Part shown: one piece after another, positions 35,224-45,900 of the stretch
Layout of the letters: each line of letters starts with the position of its first letter
Numbering within the stretch: the stretch's first letter is position 1
Source of the DNA: Azospirillum sp. OGB3
Lineage (GTDB): Bacteria; Pseudomonadota; Alphaproteobacteria; Azospirillales; Azospirillaceae
Assembly: GCF_014192915.1 (NCBI RefSeq)
Contig: NZ_JACHYN010000015.1
Location: 62,001-126,000 of the forward strand
Direction: 5' to 3'
Length of the DNA stretch: 64,000 nt
Notes under the pieces: model-generated
The model's input: the letters and a program-made list of their open reading frames with translations, nothing else
Databases searched by the model: none
What the model was told of the DNA's origin: nothing
Made by a program: the position numbers and the translations under genes

Positions 35224-36489
35224 ATGAAGCCGTTTCTGAGCGCAATCACGGGCATCACCCCAATCCTGGCCGGCGGGCTCGCCGCCGCCCTGGCGCTGGG
35301 CACCGCGTCGGTCGCCCTGGCCCAGTCGTCGGGCAAGACGGTGGTGACCTTCGCTGCGTCCCACTTCGCCGAGGTCGGCCGCGGCGACCGGCTGAAGGCC
35401 TGGGTGGAAAAGTTCAACCAGTCCCAGCCCGACATCGAGGTGAAGCCGGTCACCATCCCCTTCTCCTCCTTCGCCACCACCATCTTCACGCAGATGGGCG
35501 GCAACGGCGGCCCCGACGTGATCCGCTTCGACCTGCCGGAATTCTACGCCGCGGTGGCCGCCAAGTCGGTCCTGCCGATCGACGACATCGTGAAGGACGG
35601 CGCCCACAACTTCACCGCCGCCGACCAGTACATGAAGATCGAGGGCAAGCGCTACGGCTTCGCCTTCGACACCGCCAACTACGCGATGGTCTACAACGCC
35701 GCGCTGCTGCCCAACGGCACGCCGCCCAAGACCTTCGAGGAGTTCGTGAAGCTCGGCAAGGAGGCGACGAAGGACGGCAACTACGGCTTCGCCTTCCGCG
35801 CCACGATGGCCGAGCGCGGCGGCGTCTGGTACGACCTGACCAACTTCGTCTACGGCTTCGGCGGGCGCTGGTCCAAGCCGGACGGCACGCCGACCTTCAA
35901 CAGCCCGGAGGTCGTGGCGGGCGTCGCCGCCTACAAGACCGTCTATGACGCCGGCATGATCCCCAAGGGCACCGACGCCGCCACCTACCGGCGGATGTTC
36001 TGGGAAGGCAAGGTCGCCATGGAGATCGACAACGGCGGCGTCGCCACCATCCTGACCTCGCAGGGCAAGGCGCACCCCATCGCCGCCGCCCCGTCGCCCT
36101 TCCCGCACAAGGAGCAGGGCATGATCCTGGCTCCGGTGACCATCAACGCCAACACCAAGGTGAAGGACGCCGCCGGCAAGTTCCTGCAATGGGCGCTCCA
36201 GCCGCAACAGCAGCAGGAACTCCAGACCCTGCTCGGTGCCGCCAACGTCGCGACGACGGTGGAGCGCACGCCGGAGGAGCTTCAGGCCATGCCCTGGCTG
36301 AAGGTCTACGACGCGCAGACCCCGAACAGCGTCCCCGCCCTGCCGCAGGGGCTTGAGACCAAGGCGCCGGAGATCCAGCAGATCATCGTCCAGCAGCTCC
36401 TCAAGGTGCTCCAGGGCGGCGTCGCCCCGCAGACCGCCATGGACGAGGCGCAGCGCCTGATCACCGCCCGCGTGCTCGCCCAGAAGTAA
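35224..36489 (+). CDS. Sugar ABC transporter substrate-binding protein (CUT1 type)
   Basis: A 421-residue periplasmic protein. The signal peptide (residues 1-33) ends near ALAQ. The mature part has the family-1 binding-protein layout: VVTFAASHFAEVGRGDRLKAWVEKFNQSQPDIEV, GPDVIRFDLPEFYA, and YGFAFDTANYAMVYNAALL. It carries the imported carbohydrate or sugar acid to the two permeases downstream. An AGGAGG site (35211-35216) precedes the ATG at 35224. It is 100 bases after the dehydrogenase gene and probably in the same LacI-controlled transcript. Confidence 0.92.
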   Translation: MKPFLSAITGITPILAGGLAAALALGTASVALAQSSGKTVVTFAASHFAEVGRGDRLKAWVEKFNQSQPDIEVKPVTIPFSSFATTIFTQMGGNGGPDVIRFDLPEFYAAVAAKSVLPIDDIVKDGAHNFTAADQYMKIEGKRYGFAFDTANYAMVYNAALLPNGTPPKTFEEFVKLGKEATKDGNYGFAFRATMAERGGVWYDLTNFVYGFGGRWSKPDGTPTFNSPEVVAGVAAYKTVYDAGMIPKGTDAATYRRMFWEGKVAMEIDNGGVATILTSQGKAHPIAAAPSPFPHKEQGMILAPVTINANTKVKDAAGKFLQWALQPQQQQELQTLLGAANVATTVERTPEELQAMPWLKVYDAQTPNSVPALPQGLETKAPEIQQIIVQQLLKVLQGGVAPQTAMDEAQRLITARVLAQK

Positions 36490-36496
36490 GGCTTTC

Positions 36497-36522
36497 ACCG
36501 GCGGCGCCCCGGCGCCGCCGGT
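36497..36522 (+). terminator. Intercistronic hairpin after the sugar-binding protein
   Basis: ACCGGCGGCGCC and GGCGCCGCCGGT pair perfectly (12 bp) around two bases, 7 bases after the stop codon. Such a stem between binding protein and permease usually stabilises the upstream mRNA and raises binding-protein output relative to the permeases. Confidence 0.65.
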
Positions 36523-36543
36523 CCCAACTCCGGATACCGCATC

Positions 36544-37482
36544 ATGATGAGCAGGACCGTGAGCCAGCCCAGGGCCGCCGCGCGGCGCGCGCCGATCGAC
36601 CATGGCCGCTGGGTTCCCGCACTCTTCGTCGCCCCGGTGGCGCTCTACCTCCTGGTCTTCCAGGGCTACCCGCTGGTGCAGGAATTCCTGCTCAGCGTCA
36701 CCTCCACCTCGCTGCTCTCGCCCGGCCAGCAGACCTATGTCGGGCTGGACAATTACCGCGAGCTCGTCTTCGACCCGGAGTTCCATCAGGTCCTGCGCGT
36801 CACCGCGGTCTACACGCTGGTCTGCGTGGTCGCCTCCATCGGGCTCGGCCTGCTGGCGGCGCTGCTGCTCGACGGCACCTTCCGGGGGCGCGGCATCGCC
36901 CGCGCGCTGGTCACCATTCCGTGGGCCGCCCCCCCGGTCGCCGCGGCGCTGATCTTCGTGTGGATGTTCAACGCGCAGTACGGCCTGTTTAGCCACCTCG
37001 CCCAGTTCCTGGGCTTCGTCGACGGCGGGGTGAACTGGCTGGACGAGCCGTCCTTCGCCCTGCCGGCCATCCTGATCACCACGATCTGGCAGATATTCCC
37101 CTTCTCCTCCGTGGTCATCCTGGCCGCCCTCCAGGGCGTGCCGTCGGAGCTGCGCGAGGCGGCGGTGATCGACGGGGCCGACCGGCTCAGCATCTTCCGC
37201 GCCGTCACCTGGCCGACCATCCGCCCGTCGGTGGCCCTGCTGACCCTGCTCATCACCGTGTGGTCGCTGCGCCGCTTCGACGTGATCTGGCTGATGACCC
37301 AGGGCGGCCCGCTGGGCGAGACCAACACGCTGGTCATCGACCTCTACCGCCGCGCCTTCGTCTACCTCGACCTCGGCCGGGCGGCGGCGGTCGGCATCAT
37401 CGGGCTGGTCGTCGCGATCCTGGTGACGCTGGTCTATTTCTGGCTGTCGACGCGGGCGGAAAAGGCCGCCGGAAAGCGGTGA
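36544..37482 (+). CDS. Sugar ABC transporter permease (MalF/UgpA-like)
   Basis: A 312-residue inner-membrane permease with about six membrane segments. The N-terminus is basic and cytoplasmic (RTVSQPRAAARRAPIDHGR). The ATPase-contact loop VPSELREAAVIDGADRLSIFRAVTWPTIRP is clear. It pairs with the second permease encoded four bases after its stop. Length is normal for the MalF/UgpA group without the large periplasmic loop. Confidence 0.93.
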   Translation: MMSRTVSQPRAAARRAPIDHGRWVPALFVAPVALYLLVFQGYPLVQEFLLSVTSTSLLSPGQQTYVGLDNYRELVFDPEFHQVLRVTAVYTLVCVVASIGLGLLAALLLDGTFRGRGIARALVTIPWAAPPVAAALIFVWMFNAQYGLFSHLAQFLGFVDGGVNWLDEPSFALPAILITTIWQIFPFSSVVILAALQGVPSELREAAVIDGADRLSIFRAVTWPTIRPSVALLTLLITVWSLRRFDVIWLMTQGGPLGETNTLVIDLYRRAFVYLDLGRAAAVGIIGLVVAILVTLVYFWLSTRAEKAAGKR

Positions 37483-37486
37483 TGTC

Positions 37487-38308
37487 ATGAAACACAATTC
37501 CACGGCCCGCACGCTCGCCGTCCTGGTCCTCCTCGGGGTGGCGGCCTTCCCGCTCTACTGGATGCTGGTGACCTCGCTCACCCCGTCGGAGCGGCTGTTC
37601 GACGACACGCCGAACCTGCTGCCGACGCTGTCGCAGATCGGCACCTACGCCGCCGCCTTCACCGAGACCTCGCTGCGCCAATGGCTGGTCAACAGCCTGA
37701 TCGTCGCGGTCGGAACCACGGTGCTGAGCATCCTTTTGTCGGTGCTGCCGGCCTACGCGCTGTCGCGCCTGACCTTCAACGGCAAGCTGCTGCTCGGCTT
37801 CGCGCTGTTCATGACGCAGATGCTGCCGGAAGCGATGCTGGTGGTGCCGCTCTACGACATCTTCACCAAGCTGTCGCTGCTCAACACGCTGCTCGGCCTG
37901 ATCCTGGCCAACACGGCCTTCACGGTGCCGGTGGTGACCTGGATCCTGAAGGGCGCCATCGACGGCGTGCCGTCGGAGATCGAGGAAGCGGCGCGGGTGG
38001 ACGGCTGCTCCCGCCTCGGCATCGTGCTGGCGGTGGTGGTTCCGCTGATCGCGCCGACGCTGGCGGCGGCGGCGGTGATCGCCTTCTTCCACGGCTGGAA
38101 CGAGTATGTCTTCGCCCAGACCTTCATCAGCGACGACGCCCTGCGCACCGCCTCGGTCGGCCTCGCCAGCTTCGTGGGCGAGCTGAGCACCCCGGTGCAC
38201 ACGGTCATGGCGGTCGGCTTCATCTACACGCTGCCGGCGGTCGTCTTCTACCTGTTCGTCCAACGCTACGTGGTCGCCGGCATGACGACCGGCGGCGTCA
38301 AGGGCTGA
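37487..38308 (+). CDS. Sugar ABC transporter permease (MalG/UgpE-like)
   Basis: A 273-residue inner-membrane permease with six membrane segments. The family loop VPSEIEEAARVDGCSRLGIVLAVVVPLIAPT is present and the C-terminus ends in the usual GGVKG. The start lies four bases after the previous permease stop. It forms the heterodimeric channel with the MalF-like subunit. Confidence 0.93.
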   Translation: MKHNSTARTLAVLVLLGVAAFPLYWMLVTSLTPSERLFDDTPNLLPTLSQIGTYAAAFTETSLRQWLVNSLIVAVGTTVLSILLSVLPAYALSRLTFNGKLLLGFALFMTQMLPEAMLVVPLYDIFTKLSLLNTLLGLILANTAFTVPVVTWILKGAIDGVPSEIEEAARVDGCSRLGIVLAVVVPLIAPTLAAAAVIAFFHGWNEYVFAQTFISDDALRTASVGLASFVGELSTPVHTVMAVGFIYTLPAVVFYLFVQRYVVAGMTTGGVKG

Positions 38309-38368
38309 CCGTGGGCCGATCCCGCCCCCCTTGCACCGACACGCCCGAGAGATAAAAGGGAAAAGCCC

Positions 38369-39589
38369 ATGGCTATCAAACTGCAGAACGTCACGAAGTC
38401 CTTCGGTTCGCTGACCGTGATCGACAACGTGAGCCTGGAGGCCGGCGACGACGAATTCCTGGTGCTGCTCGGCCCGTCGGGCTGCGGCAAGTCCACCATC
38501 CTGCGCATGATCGCGGGGCTCGAAACGGTGACCAGCGGCGAGATCCATCTCGGCGGCAAGCGGGTGGACGAGCTGCCGCCCAGCGACCGCGACATGGCCT
38601 TCGTCTTCCAGTCCTACGCGCTCTACCCGCACATGACGGTGCGCCGGAACATCGCCTTCCCGCTGATCATGCGGCAGTTCCGCTGGTGGTTCCACGTCCC
38701 CTTCATCGGCGACTACTTCAAGCGCCGCATCGAGAACTCGCCGGAGGTGCGGGAGCTGGTGGAGCGCACCGCCGACACGCTGGCCCTGACCAAGGTGCTG
38801 GACCGCCACCCGCGCACCCTGTCGGGCGGCCAGCGCCAGCGCGTGGCGCTCGGCCGCGCCATGGTGCGCGAGCCGTCGGCCTTCCTGATGGACGAGCCGC
38901 TGTCGAACCTCGACGCCAAGCTGCGCACCGCCATGCGGGCGGAGATCACCCAGCTTCACCAGCGGGTCGGCGGCAACTTTGTCTACGTCACCCACGACCA
39001 GATCGAGGCGATGACCATGGGCACCCGCATCGCGCTGATGCGCGACGGGCACCTCCAGCAGTACGGCACCCCGCGTGAGATCTACGAGAAGCCGGCCAAC
39101 ACCTACGTCGCCCGCTTCATCGGCACGCCGCCGATGAACCTGATCGACGCCGAGGTCGAGGGCATGACCGTGCGCATCGGCAACAGCGTCCTGCCGTTGC
39201 CGGACAAGGCGGAACGGCCGGGCGGCAGCAGCCGCATGAAGGTCTGGCTGGGCCTGCGCCCCGGCGCGCTCGCCATCGTGCCGCAAGGCCAGGGGAAGAG
39301 CCTGCCGGGCACGGTCACCCTGGTCGAGCATGTGGGGGCGGAATCGCTGATCTCGGTGAAGCTGTCCGGAGTCCACACCGCCCATGACGACGATGGTGGC
39401 CTGACCGACGAGGTGATGGTCTCCGTCCCCGGCTACAGCGAGCTGCGCGTCGGCGAGGCGGTCGGGATCGACTGCCTGCTGAAGGACTTCTCCCTGTTCG
39501 AGAAGGACAGCGGCGTCCGCGTCGGCGGGCGGGCCGCGGAGGATTTCCTGGCCGGCGGACGCGTCGGCACCATCCGGACGGCCTCCTGA
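38369..39589 (+). CDS. Sugar ABC transporter ATP-binding protein (MalK/UgpC-like)
   Basis: A 406-residue cytoplasmic ATPase. Walker A is GPSGCGKST at residues 35-43, the signature is LSGGQRQRVALGRAM, Walker B and D-loop are FLMDEPLSNLD and the switch His is in YVTHDQIEA. A C-terminal TOBE/regulatory region (about 250-400) follows. It has an insertion after the Q-loop region (FRWWFHVPFIGDYFKRRIEN, about residues 110-130) that makes the helical domain longer than in typical MalK. It completes the importer and is followed by a strong terminator. Confidence 0.92.
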   Translation: MAIKLQNVTKSFGSLTVIDNVSLEAGDDEFLVLLGPSGCGKSTILRMIAGLETVTSGEIHLGGKRVDELPPSDRDMAFVFQSYALYPHMTVRRNIAFPLIMRQFRWWFHVPFIGDYFKRRIENSPEVRELVERTADTLALTKVLDRHPRTLSGGQRQRVALGRAMVREPSAFLMDEPLSNLDAKLRTAMRAEITQLHQRVGGNFVYVTHDQIEAMTMGTRIALMRDGHLQQYGTPREIYEKPANTYVARFIGTPPMNLIDAEVEGMTVRIGNSVLPLPDKAERPGGSSRMKVWLGLRPGALAIVPQGQGKSLPGTVTLVEHVGAESLISVKLSGVHTAHDDDGGLTDEVMVSVPGYSELRVGEAVGIDCLLKDFSLFEKDSGVRVGGRAAEDFLAGGRVGTIRTAS

Positions 39590-39605
39590 CGCGATCCGTG
39601 CGGAC

Positions 39606-39650
39606 GGCGCCGCATCCGCCATCCCAGAATGGGTTGGCGGATGCGGCGCC
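39606..39650 (+). terminator. Strong terminator hairpin ending the catabolic/uptake operon
   Basis: GGCGCCGCATCCGCCA (39606-39621) pairs perfectly with TGGCGGATGCGGCGCC (39635-39650), a 16-bp stem with a 13-base loop, 16 bases after the ATPase stop. It is followed by an AT-rich tract including CTACTTTTC. It separates the sugar operon from the secretion locus. Confidence 0.8.
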
Positions 39651-39712
39651 ATTCCCGAACACTACTTTTCAAAAAGGCAACTCCGCCCCTTTTACAACCA
39701 AATCCTCAAATA

Positions 39713-39727
39713 TGTCAATAATTGACA
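39713..39727. promoter_or_regulatory. Perfect 15-bp palindrome upstream of the giant secreted protein
   Basis: TGTCAAT-A-ATTGACA has perfect seven-base arms around one base. It includes a TTGACA that could serve as a -35 element, although no good -10 is obvious 17 bases on. It lies 198 bases upstream of the start codon in the most AT-rich stretch nearby and is a good candidate operator. Confidence 0.55.
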
Positions 39728-39764
39728 ATTTGCTTCCGCATGATCCAAAATTCATGCAGTAACC

Positions 39765-39783
39765 ATCCCCGCCCTGCGGGGAT
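39765..39783 (+). promoter_or_regulatory. Terminator-like hairpin in the leader of the giant-protein gene
   Basis: ATCCCCGC and GCGGGGAT pair perfectly around CCT, followed by TTCGTTGTTGT. It is between the palindrome at 39713 and the start codon, so it would lie in the transcript leader if transcription begins near the palindrome. It may work as an attenuator. Confidence 0.5.
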
Positions 39784-39924
39784 TTCGTTGTTGTATGTCC
39801 ACCGATCCAAGAAGAATTAACTTCCGATCAGCCGAAAGATCGGCATCGTTCAGAATTTCTTTAACAAATCACTTTGTTATTGGCCTTCCCGATACGCGAC
39901 CGCCGCGATGGCGAGAGGGCCACT

Positions 39925-42900
39925 ATGCCGGACACCCTGGACGCCACCGCCCCGCTCCTGACCATCCCCGATGCCCTGGCGTCCGAAGCGGCGGCGGTGC
40001 TGCTGGGCGGCGATCCCGCCGCGCTGAAGGCCGTGCAAGAGAAACTGGCGGCGGCGCTGACCGGACAGGGCTTGCCGGAAGGCGCAGCGGGCAGCGTGGC
40101 GGACGGCTGGATGCGCGACGTCGCGGCGGGGGTCGGCGCCAGCGCCACGCCCGACGACGCGATCGCCCAGGCAAGCCGGATCGCCGCCGGCACGGCGGCG
40201 CGCATGGCGGAAGCCGCCCAGGAATCCGCGGCGCTGACCGGGGAGCAGCGCCTGGCCGTCGCCCTGGCGCAAGGGCAAGGCCTCGGGCAGGGATCGGGGC
40301 CGGGCGGCGCGAACGATCCCAAGGCGGCGTCCGACCTGTCGGCCGCACTGTTCAGCGGGGTGATGGACCCGGCGGCCCGCCCGGCGGGCGCCGCCGACCC
40401 GATCGCCGCCCTGTCGCAGGCTCTGACCGCTCCTCCCACCGCTCCGGCGGCAGCGGACACCGTTCCCGTCTCGCCGTCCGACAAGCTCGCAGCGGCGCTC
40501 GCCTCCGGCGTTGGGGTGCAGGACGCGGTGACGGCGCTCGGCCCCGGAGCGGGCGGTCACTTCGCCGAAGCGCTGGAACACGCCCTGTCCAGCGGCGCCG
40601 ACGCCGCAGGCGCCATCGCCGAAGCACAGGCGTTGAGCGCCGCCGGCGCAGTCCAGACCAATTCCGTGGCGGTCGAGCAGACCGATGGCGCGCGCCTGCT
40701 CGGCGCCCTCGCCGCCGGCAAGACGGATGGCGCGGGCGGCAACCCCGCTTTCACCAGCGTCCTGAACGACGCGCTGGCGCAGGGCGCGCAGCCAGACGCG
40801 GCGCTCGGCGCCTCGTCCCGGGCGCAGACGGACATGGCGGCCCGGCAGGAGGCCGCCGCCGTGCCGGCGAAGCCGGCGGACGCGCTGGTCGCCTCGTTGT
40901 CGTCCGGGCAGAATGTGGCGGCCACCGTCAAGACCTTCGCCGCCGCCGCCGGGATCGACGGCGCGGCGACCGGCGGCTTCGGGGAGGCGCTGGGGCGGGC
41001 CCTGTCCAGCGGGACGGACATGTCCGGCGCGCTGGGCTCGGCGCAGCAGGCCGTCACCACCGCGCTGGCCCTGTCGGCGGAAAGCGCCAAGGGCGTCAAG
41101 AGCGACGGGCTGATCGCGGCGCTCGCCAGCGGGCAGAACGTCCAGCAGGCGGTGCAGGCGCTCGGCGGGTCCGGCGCCGCCTTCAACGCTGCGCTCGGGC
41201 AGGCGCTGGCGGACGGGCGCGCCACCGGACCGGCGCTGGCCGCCGCCCGCCAAGCGGCGGAGACGGTGCAGCAGAACGCCCAGGGCAGTGAAGTTCCCGT
41301 TTCCGCCGAGAACAAGGCGCTGGCCGATCTCGCCAACCCGCCGCCCGCGGGAGAGGCGGCCAAGGAAGGCGCCAAGGAATCCGGCGACAAGAACGCCGGG
41401 GAGAAGGCCGCCGAACAGGTCGCCGAAGCCCCGGCCGAGGGCAAGGAGGGCGGCGAGAAGGAAGTCGCCAAAGAAGAAGACGCCAAGGAGGACGGGGCCA
41501 AGGAGGACGGGGCCAAGGAGGACGGGGTCAAGGAGGACGCAAAGGGCGAAGCCGCCGACGCCACTCCGGCAGAGGGCGAGGCGTCTCCGGCCCCGGGCAA
41601 ATCCAGCATGGGAAGCGAACCCGCGCTGAAACCGATCAGCTTCGACGCGGCCGGGACCGTCAAGAGCGCCGACACCGCCGTGCCGAGCGCCACGGCCCCC
41701 GCCCCCTCCACCAGCCTCACGCCCGCTGCCCCGCCGGTCACCAAGACGCTGACCAGCGACCCCTTCGCCGTCGCCGCGCAAATCCAGCAGCAGGTGGCCC
41801 GCGCCATCGAGGCGGCCGCCGCCACCCAGCCCGCGACGGTGCCGCCGGTGGCGGCCCCCACCCTCTCGACCGGCTTCGACGCGGCGGCCTTCGCGAAGGC
41901 CCTGGCGATCGCCGAGGGCACCGCGGCCCCGGCCGGCTTCGCCGTCTTCCACCTGATCGAGGCGATGTTCCGGCCCGGCGAGGCCGGCGGCAGCGTGATC
42001 GGCGTTGCCGTGGTGGCCAACCCGGACTCCCCCTTCGGCGTCTGGCAGTACAGCCTGGACGGCGGCGCGTGGCTGGCGGTGGGCGCGGTCGGCGACGGCG
42101 CGGCGCTCGTGCTTCCGGACAGCGCCCTGCTGCGCTTCCTGCCGGCCGCCAACTGGAACGGCATCGCGCCGTCGCTCGGGCTGCGGGCGGTGAACAGCGA
42201 GTGGGCCGAGGGCTTCAGCGGTGCCGAGCACCGGTTGTTCACGCTGACCGGTGTCGGCGGCACAACCCCGCTGTCGGGGGACGTCGCTCCGTTGACGCTG
42301 GAGGTGACCCCGGTGAACGGCGCCCCGGTGACGACCGGTGCGCAGGCGGTCCTGCCCGCCGTCTCGGAAGACAGCGCGGACCCGGCGGGCGCCGGCGTGG
42401 CGTCGCTGTTCGGCGGGCTGTTCTCCGACCCGACCGACGCGGTGTTCGGCTCCGCCGGCAACGGCTTCGCCGGCGTGGCGGTGGTCGCCAACCCGGCGGA
42501 CGCCGCCCAGGGGCAATGGCAGTATTGGACCGGCTCCGCCTGGAGCGCCGTGGGAGCGGTGTCGGACGGCAACGCCCTGCTGCTGTCCGCCGACGCCAAG
42601 CTGCGCTTCGTTCCCGCCACGGACTGGAACGGCGTGCCGCCAAGCCTGATGGTGCGCCTGATCGACGATTCGCAAGGACCGCTCACCAATGGCGCACGGG
42701 CGGACGTGACGGGTGCCGGCGGCGACAGCCGCTACAGCCTCGGCACCATCACCCTGACCACCGCGGTCGGCGCCGTCAACGACGCCCCCGTGGCGACGGG
42801 CACGACGGCCACCCTGCCGACGATCGCCGAGGACACCACCAACCCGGCGGGCGCCACCGTCACCAGCCTGTTCGGTCAGCTGTTCTCCGACGCCGCCGAC

Positions 42901-45900
42901 GCGGTCAACGGCGGGTCCGCCGCCAACGGCTTCGCCGGCGTGGTGGTGGTCGGCAACGCCGCCACCGCGGCGCAAGGCGCGTGGCAATACTGGACCGGCA
43001 CGGCCTGGGCCGCCATCGGCGCGGCAAGCGACTCCAACGGACTGCTGCTGTCCGTCGGCACGGCGCTGCGCTTCGTCCCCACCGCCAACTGGAACGGCAC
43101 CACGCCGGCCCTGACCGTCCGGCTGGTCGAGGACGGCGGCGCGCCGCTGATCACCGGCAACCGCGTCGACCTGACCAACGGCGTCGGCGGCAGCACCGTC
43201 TACAGCGCCGGGACCATCGCCCTGACCGGCGCCGTCACCCCCGTCAACGACGCGCCGGTCGCCACCGGAACGACCGCCACCCTGCCGACCGTCGCCGAGG
43301 ACACCGCCAACCCCACGGGCACCACCGTCTCCAGCCTGTTCGGTCACCTGTTCTCCGACCCGGCGGACGCGGTTGGCGGTGGCTCCGCCGCCAACGGCTT
43401 CGCCGGGATCGCCATCGTCGGCAACGCGGCGACCTCGCAGGGCGTCTGGCAATACTGGACCGGCACGGCCTGGGCGGCCGTGGGCGCCGCCTCGGACGGC
43501 AACGCCCTGCTGCTGGCGGCGAACACGGCGTTGCGCTTCGTTCCCGCCGCCAACTGGAACGGCACCACCCCGGCTTTGACCGTCCGGCTGATCGACGACT
43601 CCCAAGGGGCCGTGACCAGCGGCGGGCGGGTCGCCCTGGCGAGCGTGGGCGGCGACAGCCGCTACAGCGCCGGCACTGTCGCGCTGACCGGCACCGTCAC
43701 TCCGGTCAACGACGCGCCGGTCGCCACCGGCGCCGCGGCCACCCTGCCGACGCTCGCCGAGGACGCCGCCAACCCGGCGGGCGCCACCGTCACCGGCCTG
43801 TTCGGTCACCTGTTCTCCGACGCTGTCGACGCGGTCAGCGGCGGGTCGGCGGCCGACACGCTGGCCGGCGTCGTGGTGGTCGGCAACGCCGCCACCGTAG
43901 CGCAAGGGGCATGGCAGTATTGGACCGGGACGGCCTGGGCCGACATCGGCGCGGTCAGCGGCGGCAACGGCCTGCTGTTGGCGGCGAACACGGCGCTGCG
44001 CTTCGTTCCCGCCGCCAACTGGAACGGCACCACCCCTGCCCTGACCGTCCGGCTGGTCGACACGTCGCACGGTCCGGTCGCCAGCGGCGCACGGGTCGAC
44101 GCGACGAGCGTCGGCGGCAGCACCGCCTACAGCGCCGGCACCATCGCGCTGACCGGCACCGTCACCCCCGTCAACGACGCGCCGGTGGCGACAGGGACGA
44201 CGGCGACCCTGCCGACCATCGCCGAGGACACCGTCAATCCGACGGGCACCAGCGTCACCGCCCTGTTCGCCCACCTGTTCTCCGACCCGGCGGACGCGGT
44301 GGCGGGCGGCTCCTCCGCCAACGGCTTCGCCGGCGTCGCCATCGTCGGCAACGCGGCGACCGCCGGGCAGGGCGTCTGGCAGTATTGGTCCGGTTCCGCC
44401 TGGATCACCGTGGGCGTGGTGGCCGAGGGGGCGGCGCTGGTCGTCGCCGCCAGCGCGCTGCTGCGCTTCGTTCCCGCCGCCGACTGGAACGGCACCACCC
44501 CGGCCCTGACCGTCCGGCTGATCGAGGACGGCGGCGCGCCCGTCGTCACCGGCGGCCGCGTGGACCTGACGACCGGCGTCGGCGGCAGCACCGTCTACAG
44601 CGCCGACACCATCGCCCTGACCGGCACCGTCACCCCCGTCAACGACGCGCCGCAGATCACCGCCGGCACGACGGCGCTGGCGACGGTGAAGGGCGTGGCG
44701 GTGGCGGTCACCGGCCTGTCGGTGTCCGACGTCGACGCCGGCGCGCTGCCGATGCTGGTCACGCTGACCGCCGGCCACGGCACGCTGACCCTGGCCGGCG
44801 CCGGGTGGGACGCCGACATCACCGGCAACGGCACGGACAGCGTCACCATCCGCGCGACGCTCGCCACCATCAACGGGATGCTCGGCGCCGCCAATGGGCT
44901 CCTCTACACCGCCAGCGCCTACACCGGGGCCGACGCCATCCGGATCGTCGTGAACGATCTCGGCAACGGCGGGGCCGGCGGGCCGCTGACCGCGACCGCG
45001 ACCATCGGAGTCACCGTGGCGCCGCCGAACGCCTCCCCCGTCCTGATCGACACCAACCTCGACGTGGCCGTGGCGGCGGAGGCCCTGGCCGCCCCCACCG
45101 CGGGCACGCTCGGCTTCGCGGTGTCCAAGCTGGTCGGGCTGAACGGCAGCGGCCCCGCCAACGTCACCGACACCGACGCCGGGGCCGTCGTCGGCATCGC
45201 CCTGACCGGCGCCAACGAGAGCTATGGCCGCTGGTGGTTCTCCACCGACAACGGCGCGACCTGGAGCCTCGTCGGGACGGTCAACGACAGCGATTCCGCC
45301 CTGCTGCTGCGCGCCACCGACCGGCTGTACTTCCAGCCCAACGCCGCGGTGCCGGCCACCGTCAACGGCGCCCTGACCATCCGGGCCTGGGACCAGACCA
45401 CCGGCAGCGCCGGCTCGAAGGCCGCCGTCACGCTCGGCGCCGGCAGCGCCTTCTCCGCCGCCACGGACACCGTCACCCTGCATCCCGGCGTGCTGATCCC
45501 CAACGGCACCTTCGACAAGGGGCTGACCGGATGGAGCTACACCGGCGGCGCCACGGTGGGTGCTACGGGCGACGGGCATGAGGGCACCCTGACCTCCGCG
45601 GGTGGCCAGTCACCGACTCAGCTGGAGGATTTCCTCGGCCTCGCCCACGGCTCCATCGCCGCGGCGACCGGGACCATCCCGTCCTTCGGCAACGCGATGA
45701 AGCTGGCCACCACCGTCACGGTGACGAAGGACACGACGCTGACCTTCGACTGGACCTTCATCTTCTCCGACCCCGGCTATCACGACTTCGCCTTCGTCAG
45801 CGTCAACGGCGTGGTCACGCTGCTTGCCAAGGACGCCAGCGCCAGCGGGAAATTCAGCGTGGTGATTCCGGCCAACACCACCCTGACGCTGGGCTTCGGC

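Noticed and set aside
42313..44637. CRISPR array or mobile-element repeats
   Set aside because: The repeats are ~465 bp, coding, contiguous and in frame; there are no short repeats with unique spacers and no transposase.
39877..45579. An open frame of about 1,900 codons on the minus strand opposite the giant gene
   Set aside because: It mirrors a highly repetitive GC-rich gene, has Gly/Arg/Gln/His-rich composition with no domain, and no ribosome site; the plus-strand protein has clear domains and secretion partners.
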